In this document: positions 12,413-23,577 of the stretch, piece after piece
Numbering within the stretch: the first letter of the stretch is position 1
How the letters are laid out: every line of letters begins with the position of its first letter
Source: Paragordius varius
Lineage: Eukaryota > Nematomorpha
Direction of reading: 5' to 3'
Length of the DNA: 64,000 nucleotides
Assembly (NCBI GenBank): GCA_964247055.1
Contig: OZ176055.1
Location: 310,001 to 374,000, forward strand
The notes under the pieces: model-generated
What the model saw: only the letters and a program-made list of their open reading frames with translations
Told to the model about the DNA's origin: nothing
Database searches by the model: none
Program-made: the position numbers and the translations under genes

Positions 12413-15400
12413 AATAACATTTAAAAAAGTATGGTTGGTTGGTTAGTTGTTTTTTTGCAAAAAAACGTATATATCTTTATATTATTTTTACGTTTTGTCC
12501 TTATATGTTTTAATTTTTACTGTGTGGAATATGTCTTTATAAACTTATATCTTAGAATTTAAAAAATCAGCGACTGAAATTGTCGTCCATTTAACCCAAA
12601 AAGAACGTAAAAAATTACGTCGTCAAAATCGGCGTGAGATTTGGTTGGAAAAACAGGAAAAAATCCGTCTAGGTCTTGAACCACCCCCTGAACCCAAATG
12701 TAAGTTTCAAAATTCAAAGAAATTTTTAATTTGAAATATATAGATATTTATAAGGGGAAATGATTTTAAAATGCTTAAAAGTTATAATTAATATATAGGT
12801 ATCATAAACCTAAAAAGTAAAACTGAATGGCAAAATTATATTTAAAAAAACTTTTTCGAGATAAGTCTGGCCTTAACTTTATTCCTTATTTTTGATGGTA
12901 TAAAAATGATCAATCCTTTAATGTGCGTACTTGTTTGATAGAAAAAACTATCTTTCTTGAACATTCAAAAATTATATCAAATTTGTTTAGCGTTTTTTCG
13001 AGTTTTACCTTAAAAATTTACTCAATTCAATTACCTTTAAGGATGTGTGATATGTTTTGTTTCACTGTAACAAAGTAAGATTTAATGAATATCTAAAAAT
13101 ATTGGTCTTTTACTATTTTATTTTTGGTTAAATTTGAGCCTTGACTTTTTATGTTTCCTATTGAAATGAAATATATAAGTGTTATATATCTTTAGCTCAA
13201 ACTTTATAAAATATGATTTTTTTATTCCATTATAAAAATTACAAATTTGTCTTTTATTATATTTCATTAATTAACTCTTTCTATTCCATTTTTTGCTAAT
13301 AAAAATTACTAAATTAATTTGTCGCGTGTTGGGGTAATGAAATAATACTGATTTCTACACCAAAATACAGGCATATGTCTATAATCTTACATCAATTAAT
13401 TTGTTTTTAAACGCTCTTTGCGTAACAAAGTAGCTCATTTTCCATTATTTTTATTCTTTCATTCTAATGGAAAATATATATTTTAAATTACTGTTCCTCC
13501 TTTAATCTTATAATATGTTTTTCTTAATTGCTTTTTTGATCGCTTTGGGGGGAAAAAGCAATTTCTTGTAGTTTTAACAATTTATATCTTTTGTTTATTT
13601 TTAATTTTTATATCACCAAAAAAAGTCATTTAAAAATTTATATATACCCTTATAATAAACTTTTTTAACATTATTGCCTTGCTTTAATAGTATAAGAATG
13701 AGCAATCTTATACGAGTTTTAGGGATATAAATTTATAATCCAATAATCAAGATTGAATTTTTCTTGTGTGTTATTTCTGTTTTACTGTAAGACATCAGGG
13801 TAATCCTTTACAGTAGCGTATGGAGTAAAACAATATTAGTCCATAGAAGAATAACAAAATGTTTTTTTTTTAGTTGTAAATACCCATATCTATAATATCC
13901 CCTTGTTTTTTTTAGAAAAAACATTTTTTATTCCTCTATGGACTAATATTGTTTTACTCCATACGCTACTGTATTTTAATATAATTTTTATTCTTAAAAA
14001 TGATACTTTTTATTTTTGCCATCTCCAGTAAAAATGAGCAATCTTATGCGTGTGTTGGGCAAAGAAGCCATCCTTGATCCAATTAAGATTAAACTTATGT
14101 GTTTTTATGTTTTAAAATATCCGGTTTATATAATTTTTTTTTCTTTAAAAATTATACCTTTTACTTTATATTTTTACTTTTCCAATAAAAATGAGCAATC
14201 TTTTCGAGACTGTAAATCAGGGTTAGCCTTCATATTAATATAATTTTTATTCTTAAAAAATTATACCTTTTATTTATAATTTTACATTGATATCTCCAGT
14301 AAAAATGAGCAATCTTTTGCTGCGGCAATAAGCAATTTAGTTCAATAATTTAGATTTATGGGTTTTTTTACTGTAAATCAGGGTTATCCTTCATATTAAT
14401 ATAGTTTTTATTCTTAAAAATTATACCTTTTATATTTTTACCATCTCCAGTAAAAATGAGCAATCTTTTCGAAACTGTAAGACAGGGTTATTTTTTATAG
14501 GTCAATATAATTTTTATTCTTAAAAATTATAACTTTTACATTATATATTTTTAATCTTTTTCCAGTAAAAATGAGCAATCTTATGCGCGTGTTGGGCAAA
14601 GAAGCAATCCTTGACCCAACCAAGATTGAATTTTTTTTGTTTCCCTGTAAATCAGGGTTATTTTTTTAGGTTAATATAATTTTTAATCTTAAAAAATTAT
14701 ATTTTTTATATTAAATATTTTCATTCTTTAAAAAATATACCTTTTATATTTTTGCCATCTCCAGTAAAAATGAGCAATCTTATGCGCGTGTTGGGCAAAG
14801 AAGCCATCCTTGACCCGACCAAGATTGAAGCACACGTGAGGGCTCAAATGGCCCGACGGGCTCAACAACACGAACAAGCCAACGAGGAAAGAAAATTAAC
14901 TCCCTCCGAGCGAAAAGCTAAACGCGAAAGAAAACTCCAGGAGGATACTTCTGATGAAGTCCATGTCGCAGTTTTTAGGTAACGTTTTTGGAAAGTTTGT
15001 TTTTTAAATACCATCTCTATAGGTTTAGTTTTTTGAAAAAGTGCGTTTGAAATGTGTTAGAAAAGTTTTTATGGTAATATTTAAAATTTAAAGTCAACGA
15101 GAAAAGCTAAACGGGACATAAAACTTCAGGAGGATACTTCTGATGAAGTCCATGTCGCAGTTTTTAGGTAATAAATTTGGGTTTAAAAAACGTTTCAAAT
15201 TTCAAAAAAAGTGCGTTTGGCCTTTAAAATTTGTTTGGGAATTGAATTAAAAGGCAAAAGTTTGACATGTTTTAGAAAAGTTTTTAATTATATGAGAGTA
15301 ATATTTTAAAACTTAAAGTCAACGAGGAAAGAAAATTGATTCTCTCTGAGCGAAAAGCTAAACGGGACAGAAAACTGCAGGAGGATACTTCTGATGAAGT

Positions 15401-18400
15401 TCATGTTGCAGTTTTTAGGTAACATTTTTGAAAAGACATTAGAATTGATTTATATAGGTTTAGTTTTTTGAAAAAGTGCGTTTAGTTTTTAAAATTTGTT
15501 TGGGGCATAGAAAAAGTTAAAAATTTGGAATGTTTTAGAAAAGTTTTTATTTATATGAGAATAATATTAAAATCTAAAGTCAACGAGGAAAAATTGAGTC
15601 CCTCTGACCGCAAGGCCAAAAGCGAGGGAAAACTTGTGGAAAATACTTCTGATGAAGTTAATATCTCTGTTCTTAGGTAACGTTTTAAAAAGTTTGGTTT
15701 TTAGAAAGGGTGTACGTAGGTTTTTCAAATAAAATCTATTTGGGAATTATTGGGTTAGTTTAAATAACATGTGAAATGTATTATAAATTTTGCTTACTTT
15801 TCTTTTTTAATAATTATACTTAAATTTCGATTTTCATTTATGATATAATTTACCATTTACAGTTCAAATTGACCCTTAAACAATTCAAATTCACCCTGGA
15901 ACAATCTTAATTCACCCTAAGATAAATATGTGTTTTTTTAGATTAAAAATACCTATATTTTTTTATATATTTATAAAATTAAATTTTGTTTAAAATCAAT
16001 GTTATAGTGGAAAAAATGATAAACTATGCCATAAAAATAGATTTCTTATTAATGATGAGTTATATTAGCCTAGCCCCCAAAACACATTTATTTTTAGGTG
16101 AATTCGAATTATTCAGGGGTGAATTCGAATTGTTCAAGGATGAATTTGAATTCTAAATGGTATATATATATATATATATATATTTAATGATATAATATTA
16201 ATTAAGATTCTTAAAAGGTTTGAAATATATATTTACGTTATTTATTGTTTTTTATAAAAAAAATGATTCACAATAACCAAATTTTTTATTTATAGTATCA
16301 TAAGCTTGTTTGTCCTTTTTTTGGCAGTTTTATTGTTTTTAGCTTTTATTTTAGATGCTGCCATATTTTTTGAGTTATTTTTTTTTGGTTCAAAATGAAA
16401 TTAAATATATTTCGATTTAAACCTTTATAGATTGCGTACGTTACATAACCCAGCTAAAAAATTTAAGGTTGAAGCAAATGCAAATCAATTGTTTATGACA
16501 GGTTTCGTAGCTCTTTACAAGGATATCAATGTTGTCGTAGTTGAAGGAGGTACTATTTATTTCATTTACAATTTAAATCACCTTTGAACAATTTAAATTC
16601 ACCCTTGAACAATTCAAATTCACCCCCTTGAACAATTCAAATTCACCCCCTTGAACAATTCAAATTTACTCTTGAACAATTCAAATTCATTCTTGAACAA
16701 TTTAACTTCACCCTTAAACAATTCAAATTCACCCTTGTACAATTCAAATCACCCTTAAACAATTCAAATTTACCCTTGTACAATTTAAATTCACCCTTAA
16801 ACAATTCAAATTCACCCCCTTGAACAATTCATCACCTTTAAACAATTTAAATTTACCCTTGAACAATTCAAATTCACCCTTAAACAATTTAAATTTACCC
16901 TTAAACAATTTAAATTCACCCTTGAACAATTCAAAATCATCCTTGAACAATTCAAATAATTTACCCTCAAATAAATTGTCATTTTTTTTAATTTAAACAT
17001 TACACCCATATTTGTATATATTTTTAAAAAAATATATAATTTTGTTTAAAATTAAAATAATAGTATTGAAAAAATAATAAACTATGCGCCATAAAGATAT
17101 ATTTTATATTAATATTAATGAGTTATATTGGTTCGAAAACACATAATTGCTTTTTAGGGTGATTTTGAATTTTTCAAGGGTGAAATTGAATTGTTTAAGG
17201 GTGAATTTGAATTGTAAATGGTATATGTTTTTCGTGAAAAAAAAGTAAGGATTTGCTGGATATTTTTAAGTTTATACTCTTTTATTTTATTCCCAATTTT
17301 TAAATTTGAGTTAAAAATATATGTGAAATATTTCAAGTAAAGTCCGAATGCTTTTTTATATTATGATGAGTGCATAGTTTAAAAAGTTTTTTCATTTTTT
17401 TTGATAAAATTTACATTATTGGATCCTACATGAGGGTTTTTTTATCATAGGAAAAAACCCTAAACTCCATTTTTTTCAATTAATGCAATTATTAATAAAA
17501 TTAAGTGTATATTTAAAACTTTTTTTAATTTTTATAGTTTGGCCTTCAATAATTTATAATTAAAAATTTGTATTCCTTTTTTTTTTGTTTTATAGGACCT
17601 AAGCAGCTTCGAAAATTTAAACATCTCATGTTAGATCGAATAAAATGGCAAGATGATAAATTACCCTCCACGCATCAATCCCATTTTATAACAGCGGGGA
17701 CAGGTGAAAAATTTATATATTTATAAAAGAATTTTTTTTAATTTTAAAATCTCCACAAAAAAATTAACAAATGATATTTTTCAATTTGGTTTATTTTTGT
17801 TTAAATTTAATTATTACAATATGTGCATTTTAATGGTTCCTTATTTTACACAACACTATAGTAGGGGGCAATTTGCAACAAGAGTGTATGGAAAAAAGAA
17901 AGGGAATAATTGTTTATTCAACATTTTGTTGTTTTTTCCATACACTACTGTAGTGTTGCAAATTGCCCGCCCTACTATAGTGTTGTGTGAAATAAGCAAC
18001 CACATTAAAATGAACAGACTGTAATCTATTTTTTTAAATCAAGTTAATAGAGATGTTTTTTTATATTTTTTGCCCATTTTTTATTGCGTGTTTCCTAATT
18101 TTTAATTAGTGACACGCTTTTAAATTTAAATAATTGAAAATTTATTATAATCTAATATATTATTTTTATAATAAGTCTTGAAAGTAAAATTTTTCTAATA
18201 TTTATTAATAAATGTCTTTATTTATGTTTTTTTAACCATTAAACCAAAAGCCAATCAATATCTAGTATAAATATATGTAGTTTTATTACAAATTTTACTG
18301 GTATGGGATACAAAAAAGGTTTGTTCATAATTAAATAATAAACATAATCAATATCAATACATGGGGATGTTTAATTTTAATCATTCATTGCTGGTTACCA

Positions 18401-18687
18401 TACGCTTCTGTAGTTTATGGCAAAAAAAAATTTTTATTACTAAATTTTTCCTTTTTTTTTAAATTTCAGAACTGATTACTGCGTCCACATCAAATAATCA
18501 ACTTAACCACAATTTATGTGAATTAGTTTGGGAGGGTATTGTAAAAAAACGAGCTTTTGGCCCAATAACCTTTAAACTATTCCCTTCGGAGGGATTTGCC
18601 CGCGAAGCATTTGCAAAACACGGTGTTGAACAGTATTGGAATTTGGCTTACAGCCATGCTCTGCTAGAAAATAATGAAAATTTATGA
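8731..18687 (+). CDS. PRPF3: U4/U6 small nuclear ribonucleoprotein Prp3
   Basis: Ten exons: 8731-8854, 8883-9355, 9691-9948, 10193-10356, 11136-11236, 12556-12699, 14765-14978, 16431-16549, 17596-17703 and 18470-18687. They total 1923 nt and give 640 residues, against 683 in human. PRPF3 is part of the U4/U6.U5 tri-snRNP needed for pre-mRNA splicing in the nucleus. Residues 1-75 resemble the N-terminal PWI-like domain ([16 protein letters not shown]). Further matches are [77 protein letters not shown], the [26 protein letters not shown] block, [20 protein letters not shown] and the C-terminal LVWEG...[10 protein letters not shown]. All splice phases agree. Intron 1 is 28 bp; the others are 244-2065 bp and six of the nine contain MITEs. 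An in-frame stop precedes the start ATG. Confidence 0.96.
10552..10735. mobile_element. MITE family A fragment in PRPF3 intron 4
   Basis: Contains aacgtaaaaatataaagaca at its left and a worn mirrored half toward 10735. It is degenerate with neither terminus intact. Confidence 0.45.
10839..11119. mobile_element. MITE family A next to PRPF3 exon 5 acceptor
   Basis: Begins cagtaaaaattaaaattgac after TA and ends with the mirrored tataatttcaatttttact. The right end stops about 16 bp before the acceptor AG of exon 5 (11134-11135), so the MITE's own T-rich end supplies much of the pyrimidine tract. Confidence 0.75.
11247..11819. mobile_element. MITE family B with expanded 21-bp array, PRPF3 intron 5
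   Basis: The left terminus (catttacgattcc) lies about 10 bp after the exon 5 donor at 11237. About 15 imperfect copies of a 21-bp unit (acaattcaaattcacccttga and variants) run from about 11262 to 11600. A unique core follows, then the terminus gtaaatggta. Confidence 0.75.
11838..12522. mobile_element. MITE family A with a second copy nested inside it
   Basis: An outer copy starts agtaaaaattaaatttatacgg and ends ttttaatttttactg at 12522. An inner copy at about 12044-12292 has both inverted ends and is followed by a repeat of the outer copy's interior motif (cttgatttcctta, cf. 11920). (TA)n runs at 11998-12030 and 12364-12411 lie inside. The whole lies in PRPF3 intron 5, ending 33 bp before exon 6. 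Confidence 0.65.
13690..14640 (+). repeat. Array of partial copies of the 5' half of PRPF3 exon 7
   Basis: The exon 7 start (ccag/taaaaatgagcaatctt...) is copied upstream within intron 6, with the shared ATG at 13698, 14034, 14191, 14305, 14456 and 14571; the real exon has it at 14770. Copies at 14034 and 14571 extend through the codons for [11 protein letters not shown] and then stop matching near aagatt. The others keep only the first 15-20 bp. The copy at 13698 is the most worn but aligns for about 60 bp. At least three keep a ctccag or ttccag acceptor. Copies are separated by a shared spacer (tgtaaatcagggtta, then ttattcttaaaaattatacc). None keeps the second half of the exon. Confidence 0.85.
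13811..13971. mobile_element. MITE family D, hairpin type, PRPF3 intron 6
   Basis: Flanked by TA. The ends cagtagcgtatggagtaaaa and ttttactccatacgctactg are a perfect inverted pair, continuing through caatattagtccatag. It is about 160 bp and non-coding. A sister copy lies at 46274-46445. Confidence 0.8.
15095..15676 (+). repeat. Array of copies of the 3' half of PRPF3 exon 7
   Basis: Three copies of the exon's second half plus its splice donor lie in intron 7, at 15095-15167, 15321-15418 and 15582-15676; the genuine half starts at 14881. Each begins after aaagtc at aacgag and ends at ...ttag/gtaa. All three remain open in the parental frame, ending [13 protein letters not shown] in copies 1 and 2 and [13 protein letters not shown] in copy 3. 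Spacing is about 215-260 bp, and the intron stretch after each donor is also repeated (gtgcgtttg, gttttagaaaagttttt). The copies lack the exon's first half. Confidence 0.85.
15851..16162. mobile_element. MITE family B, PRPF3 intron 7
   Basis: Begins taccatttacagttcaaatt and ends ttctaaatggta. Two to three 21-bp units lie at each end. The core contains the family motif aatgatgagttatattag. Confidence 0.8.
16559..17223. mobile_element. MITE family B with long 21-bp array, PRPF3 intron 8
   Basis: Starts about 10 bp after the exon 8 donor at 16550 (tttcatttacaatttaaatc) and ends attgtaaatggta. About 19 units of 21 bp run from 16575 to 16975. Because 21 is divisible by 3, the minus strand stays open as heptapeptides of the LFKGEFK type; these are repeat artefacts, not proteins. 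Confidence 0.8.
17849..17987. mobile_element. MITE family E, near-perfect hairpin, PRPF3 intron 9
   Basis: The arms cacaacactatagtagg and cctactatagtgttgtg are inverted copies and continue inward through gcaatttgcaac and a vehicle-like pair tgtatggaaaaaa/ttttttccataca. About 140 bp in all. It is non-coding despite a chance frame across it. Confidence 0.75.
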
Positions 18688-18868
18688 TTTTTTTTAGCAG
18701 ATAAATACATTGTTAACAACCAATATTCTTTTTTCTTTAGAAATATTGCTCTAAAAAAGCAAGAAGAGGGATGAAATTTTTATTGGTGGGGGAATTTGTG
18801 TTTCAAATGTATATATATAAATTAATAAATTTGAATTGTGGACATGTAGTAATCATATTCTATTATAT

Positions 18869-19097
18869 ATCATTAACAGTTCAAATTGACTCTCGAATAA
18901 TTCAAATTTACCCTAAAATTATGTGTTTTTTAAGATTTAAAATTAGCTATATTATTTTATATTTTTGAAAAATGAAATTTCGCTAAGCCATAAGAATACA
19001 TTTCTTATTAATGATGAGTTATATTAACTGCCCGAAAAGACATAATATTTTTAGGGTGAATTAATTGTTCCAGAGGAAATTTTAATTGTAAATGGTA
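18869..19097. mobile_element. MITE family B just downstream of PRPF3
   Basis: Left end cattaacagttcaaattgac, right end taattgtaaatggta, with core motif aatgatgagttatattaac. Only one or two 21-bp units are kept. Confidence 0.7.
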
Positions 19098-19130
19098 TAA
19101 TAAAAATTAAATAAACCTTTTAATTATCAA

Positions 19131-19190
19131 CTTTAGAGGTTTTGCTAAACACGGTCACAGTATAAGAATTTGGCTTACAGTTATCTCAAA
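19131..19190 (+). pseudogene. Fragment copied from PRPF3 exon 10
   Basis: The stretch around ttttgctaaacacggt...aagaatttggcttacag matches the part of exon 10 encoding [15 protein letters not shown] (about 18602-18650), with small deletions. It follows the MITE at 18869-19097. It is too short and broken to encode anything. Confidence 0.75.
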
Positions 19191-19869
19191 TTTTATTTAA
19201 AAATATCCGGAATTTATCCTATTTATAGCAATTTTTCTATGTTCTGTTAAGTAATGTACTATGGATGAAGGGATGGAATATACGGAGATTTCGTTCAGGT
19301 GTTTAAGTTTAAAAAGTACAACGTTTTTTTAAAAAAATTTTTTTTTATATATTTTGTTTTGTCCATAGTTTATACTGTACAACACACAACGATGATTTAT
19401 AATTAAAAAATATATCTTTTTATAAAAAAATGGTTGTCTGGTTTTAACATTTCTGTATAATTTTGATTTTGAAAAGAAGAGGTCTTCGACAAACAAACTA
19501 AAATGGTTTCATTCTGCCATTAATGGGGTTTTGTAATTAAAACTGGGGGTATATGAAATCGCTGTCTGTTTCGAATAATTTATAACAAGACACAAAGATT
19601 ATTGTATTGTAAAAAATAACCATTCCATATCTCAATATTTTATATAGTTAAGATTATTTGTTTTTTATGTTGTAAGATATTGTAGCCCATTTTTGGGGTT
19701 ATATATTGCGTAATTAAACATTAATTTTATATATTATTATTAAAAATTTTGTTATGGCTTTAATTATTCGTAGTTGGTTTGAGGGAGATGGAAAATAAGA
19801 ATCTATTTTCTTATAAGAGTGAGATAATTCAATTGGAATTATGTGAAAATTATGTTTTATTGGCATAAG

Positions 19870-20075
19870 ATGTTTTTACTGTAACGATTAAAAACCTCCA
19901 AATTTATATCCACTCATCAACGAAACCGCCACTCTTCAGCAATAAGATAGATGGAATATATGCTGGTGTTATTCTAGCTGAGAGTTAATTCGAAACAGAT
20001 TTTGCTGGACAGTGTATTGTAAGACTTGGCTAACTATGTACATCCACTTATCACTAAAACCGCCACAGCCAAATA
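19870..20075. repeat. Isolated satellite monomer
   Basis: Carries the monomer landmarks catccactcatcaacgaaacc, gccactcttcagcaataaga, tagctgagagttaattcgaa and gtaagacttggctaac, followed by the start of a second monomer. It marks the left edge of the satellite before the hAT insertions. Confidence 0.8.
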
Positions 20076-20164
20076 AAATATATATTTTTTTTGAGAGACA
20101 TGAACCTTATAATGGCAAATATTCCATATCTATTTGACAGCACATATTTATACTCTACAATGAA

Positions 20165-21367
20165 TTTTTTGCGGCGCCCGGGGCATAAAACTCTTATGGC
20201 GCCTCCCCTCTTTTTAAAAGCAAAAAAACATTGCAATCTAAACACCCGAGCTTCTAGAGCGGAATAAATTTCAGTTTTATTTATCAATCTTCTTTCTGCC
20301 TCTTTTCAAGTAGTAAATGCTTTCCGACGATTGAAACTATTTTCATAATGGATTAATTTATCTTTTTTTCCTCCATTAAAACCATAAGAGATTAAAATAT
20401 AGTCAACAAAAACAATAAGCACATCTGTTTTTTGTCAACTTCAAATCCTTCTTTTTTTACCGACAGGTCGAAAAAAACAAGATTGGGGCATTGAATGATT
20501 TTTTATTTTGAAATCCTTGAGATCCACGAAAAATCATTTTTGTACGAAGATGTTTAGATGTTACGAAATTATTATTAGTAAATTTTAAAAAGGCGACATC
20601 ATTAAAATCTATAGGTATAGTGCTTGAAATTGCTTATGGTATATTTGTAGTTTTCTCATCTCTATTTATTGGATCAATAACTAGGGTTTCATGAGTATTT
20701 AAGTTATATTAAGGGGTACAGTTATGTTTGTGTCGCATACACTTTTTCAATGTTATGATCAGATATTATCGTTGAATAAGATTTCATCATTCGCATTTTA
20801 TTTGTTGTATTCTCTTCCTGGATTTTTCGTTTCCTATTTGCGTAACCGCTGAATTTAGGCACTTATATCTGATGAAAAAAAAATTATAAAATACAAAGAT
20901 ATAATGATAATAAAGACCTACCTTGTTAGAGATGGAATGATCTTGGGGATTTAAATAAATAAAATTGGGTTTAATTTATGATAAATTAAAATGCAATTAT
21001 AAATTATAATAGAGATAAGGTTTTGAACAGAAAGAGAAGTTAAAATATTTAATTAAAGACAATAAAAGAGTTAACTATGTGCGTGATAAAGAAACGTATT
21101 TTAAGCGAAAAATAAGTTTGCTCGTGTTGAAGGGAATTACTACATGAAAGTCCATAATGTTTTATCTTCATCTCATTTATATAATTTTTATATAATTATA
21201 GGGATTATTGCGTTTGCTGAAAAATCTTACTTATGGGTTGTTATTATTTTTGCATAGTTTAAATTTAATTTTAAAAAAATTATTTAGGCGCCACTAAATA
21301 ACGGCGCCCTGGGCATTATGCACCCCCTTGCCCCCCCCCCCCCCCCCCCCCTTCGGTACGCCATGCC
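20165..21367. mobile_element. hAT family C, longer non-autonomous or decayed copy
   Basis: The left part (gcggcgcccggggcataaaa...ttatggcgcct) and right part (ggcgccactaaataacggcg...tgcacccccttgcccc...cggtacgcc) match the ends of the short, intact copy at 48266-48647. The outermost left terminus is not recognisable. The interior near 20310-20330 could be a worn hAT C-terminal dimerisation segment on the plus strand (NAFRRLKLFS), but this is weak. A run of about 22 C at 21331-21352 lies in the right end. Confidence 0.6.
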
Positions 21368-21369
21368 TT

Positions 21370-23577
21370 TTGCACCATTTATAAAAAATTAAAATATTTT
21401 GATAACAACATTTATTTTGATATTAATCAATAATTTTGACAAATTTGGGTTCGCCTCATGACAGGCCAATCTTAATATGTCATCCATTTTATCATCGGTT
21501 AAGCGATTATGAATGTATTCTTGGCATACTTCATTTTTAAATATGCCGTCGCACACGTGTAAGTTTAAGGAAAAACAGTTAGAACTCGAGCACATTTTTT
21601 ATATTTTTTATTTATTTGGCACATCTTGCCAAAACTTTACATATCTTTCTTCTCTACGAATCTTCTTGAATATAGCCTCCAAATTGGAATCATTTTTAAA
21701 ATCTACGAATTCTTCAATGATATGCTCCTGATCAAAACCGAAATGCTAAAGTTGCATAATATTGGATATATCCATATGCCATGAATTTTCAACGAGTTTT
21801 AAGCAATTTTTAATAAAACATCTCATTAGATTAAAATGTTAAATGATTGTCTATTATTAAATTAATCTCCGGTAAATTCCATATTTTCTTCATGAATCGT
21901 TTTAAAAGTTGGAAAATTTACAAGTGTTTTATTTATATAGTGTTTTTCTTCAAAAGCAAATATATGATTAACAAATTGGGTTTTTATTTTGCTCTCTTGA
22001 AGACTTGTATAAAAAATAATAAGTTTATAAGTAATGCAAAGGAGGCTAATAAAATTCATTATTTGTCACTATTAAATTCCTCGTCAAACTTTCTGTTATC
22101 TTTTATAAATAATAGAATTTTTTGTCTTAAAACAAAAAATCTATATAATACTTTGCTAAGGCTTAGCCATCTTAGAGCGGTCTACAAAAGAATATCATCA
22201 AACTTACTGTGGATATCATTTAAAAGGTTTTTAAATTTACGACGGTTAAATTCTCTGCCACGGATGTGGTTAACCATGTCCACAACCGTTTTAATTACTG
22301 AATTGAGTGATTCATCTTTTACACGCGAAACCAAGTTTTGCTGATGAATAAAGCAGTGAAAGGACAAAATATTTTGCAAATTCTATTTGTTTTTCAAAAG
22401 AGGAATAAATTTTTTGTTTATTCCAATCATAGAGGGACAGCCATCTGTGCAGATCGAAATTTTTTCATAGATTTACCAACTTTATCGAAAAAAATGCTAA
22501 TTATTTCGAGAAAATCACTTCCATTCGTAGTATTATTGATTCGTAAAAATTTTGTCGTTGCTAAATCCTACTAAAAGAGCACATTGAGGTGTACTAATAT
22601 CAATGCCAGAATCAATAGCAATAGTTTTTTAGAGCCAATAATGTATTGTTAAAAATATATTTAGACATATCTTCAATGCGTCGAGCACATGTTAAATCAG
22701 AAAGTTAAAGTTTTTTAATTTGCCTCATGATTTGATCTTTATTATGGAATTTATCAAATAAAAAAGTGCAACCATTCAAACAATTTCATATTTTTTCCTA
22801 AAATATAGCAAATATGCAAAGCTATTGTCACAGCTTTTTTGTTAAAGAAAGCTATGGACATAATAGATTTTTCTTTCTAATATAATTTCTTAATCTTTTT
22901 ATATTTTTCGTTTCCTTCCTCATGATTTTCTGGTAATTTATGAGAATGATGGATTGAATGTCTTTCAATATTGTATTTTTTATAATTAGGTTGTCCTTAC
23001 ATAATAGGCAGGTAACAACATTTTTATTTAAAACGTCAAAGGTTTTTTCTTCTTATAATTTTTAAAGAAGCGATTTTCGTCGGATAATTTATGTTTTTTA
23101 GCATTAGATGTCATCCTTTGAATGTATGTTTGAATATTATGTAAATTTCAAAAAATAGAAATAAAATTTGAATTATGCTATAAATTCAATGATGTTGATC
23201 TGAAAAATATTTTAGGTAAAATATGATGCAGAATATTAATGAAAAGAATATATAGATACAAGTTTGGGTAAAAGGCTTGTTTAAAAAAGAGGAATGCAAT
23301 AAAAATTTCAAAATAGAAAAGAAAATAGAGTACAAAAACAGAAACAACGTGTGCCAAAATTTTGAAATCGTTTTGATGTAGGAAAATTTTTCACATTTCT
23401 AATTGGGTAAAAAATAAAAATTACCAAAATTAAATTTTAAGAAAATAAATTAATATTAAAATAAGCGAAAACTCGTTTATGTGTATTTTAAAAATTCATC
23501 AATAAATTTAAGTAATATGGTCACAGGGCAATTTTAAAGCACTCTTAGGGCGCATCCGGCCTCTGGTTTGGGTACCA
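21370..23577 (-). mobile_element. hAT transposon with broken ZBED-type transposase
   Basis: Minus-strand fragments resemble the ZBED/SCAND3-like hAT transposase. Near 23030-22930 there is a BED-finger pattern (CLLCKDNLI...KYNIERHSIHH across frames). At 22379-22182 there is a block of the form CFIHQQNLVSRVKDESLNSV with VVDMVNHIRGREFNRRKF. At 21595-21389 there is the C-terminal block (ILRLACHEANPNLSKLL). The frame changes several times and is interrupted by stops, so the gene is dead. The right end (ggcctctggtttgggtaccacta, 23555-23577) resembles a hAT terminus. It sits inside the satellite. Confidence 0.75.

Noticed and set aside
14016-14243. A 75-residue gene beginning like PRPF3 exon 7
   Set aside because: It starts in a partial exon copy and soon runs into intron sequence; it has no donor or continuation.
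16744-17009. Minus-strand frames of LFKGEFK-type heptapeptides
   Set aside because: They are translations of the 21-bp minisatellite inside a family B MITE, open in more than one frame because 21 is a multiple of three.
17704-18024. 106-residue frame in PRPF3 intron 9
   Set aside because: It crosses a hairpin MITE and intron sequence; composition follows the DNA and no family is matched.
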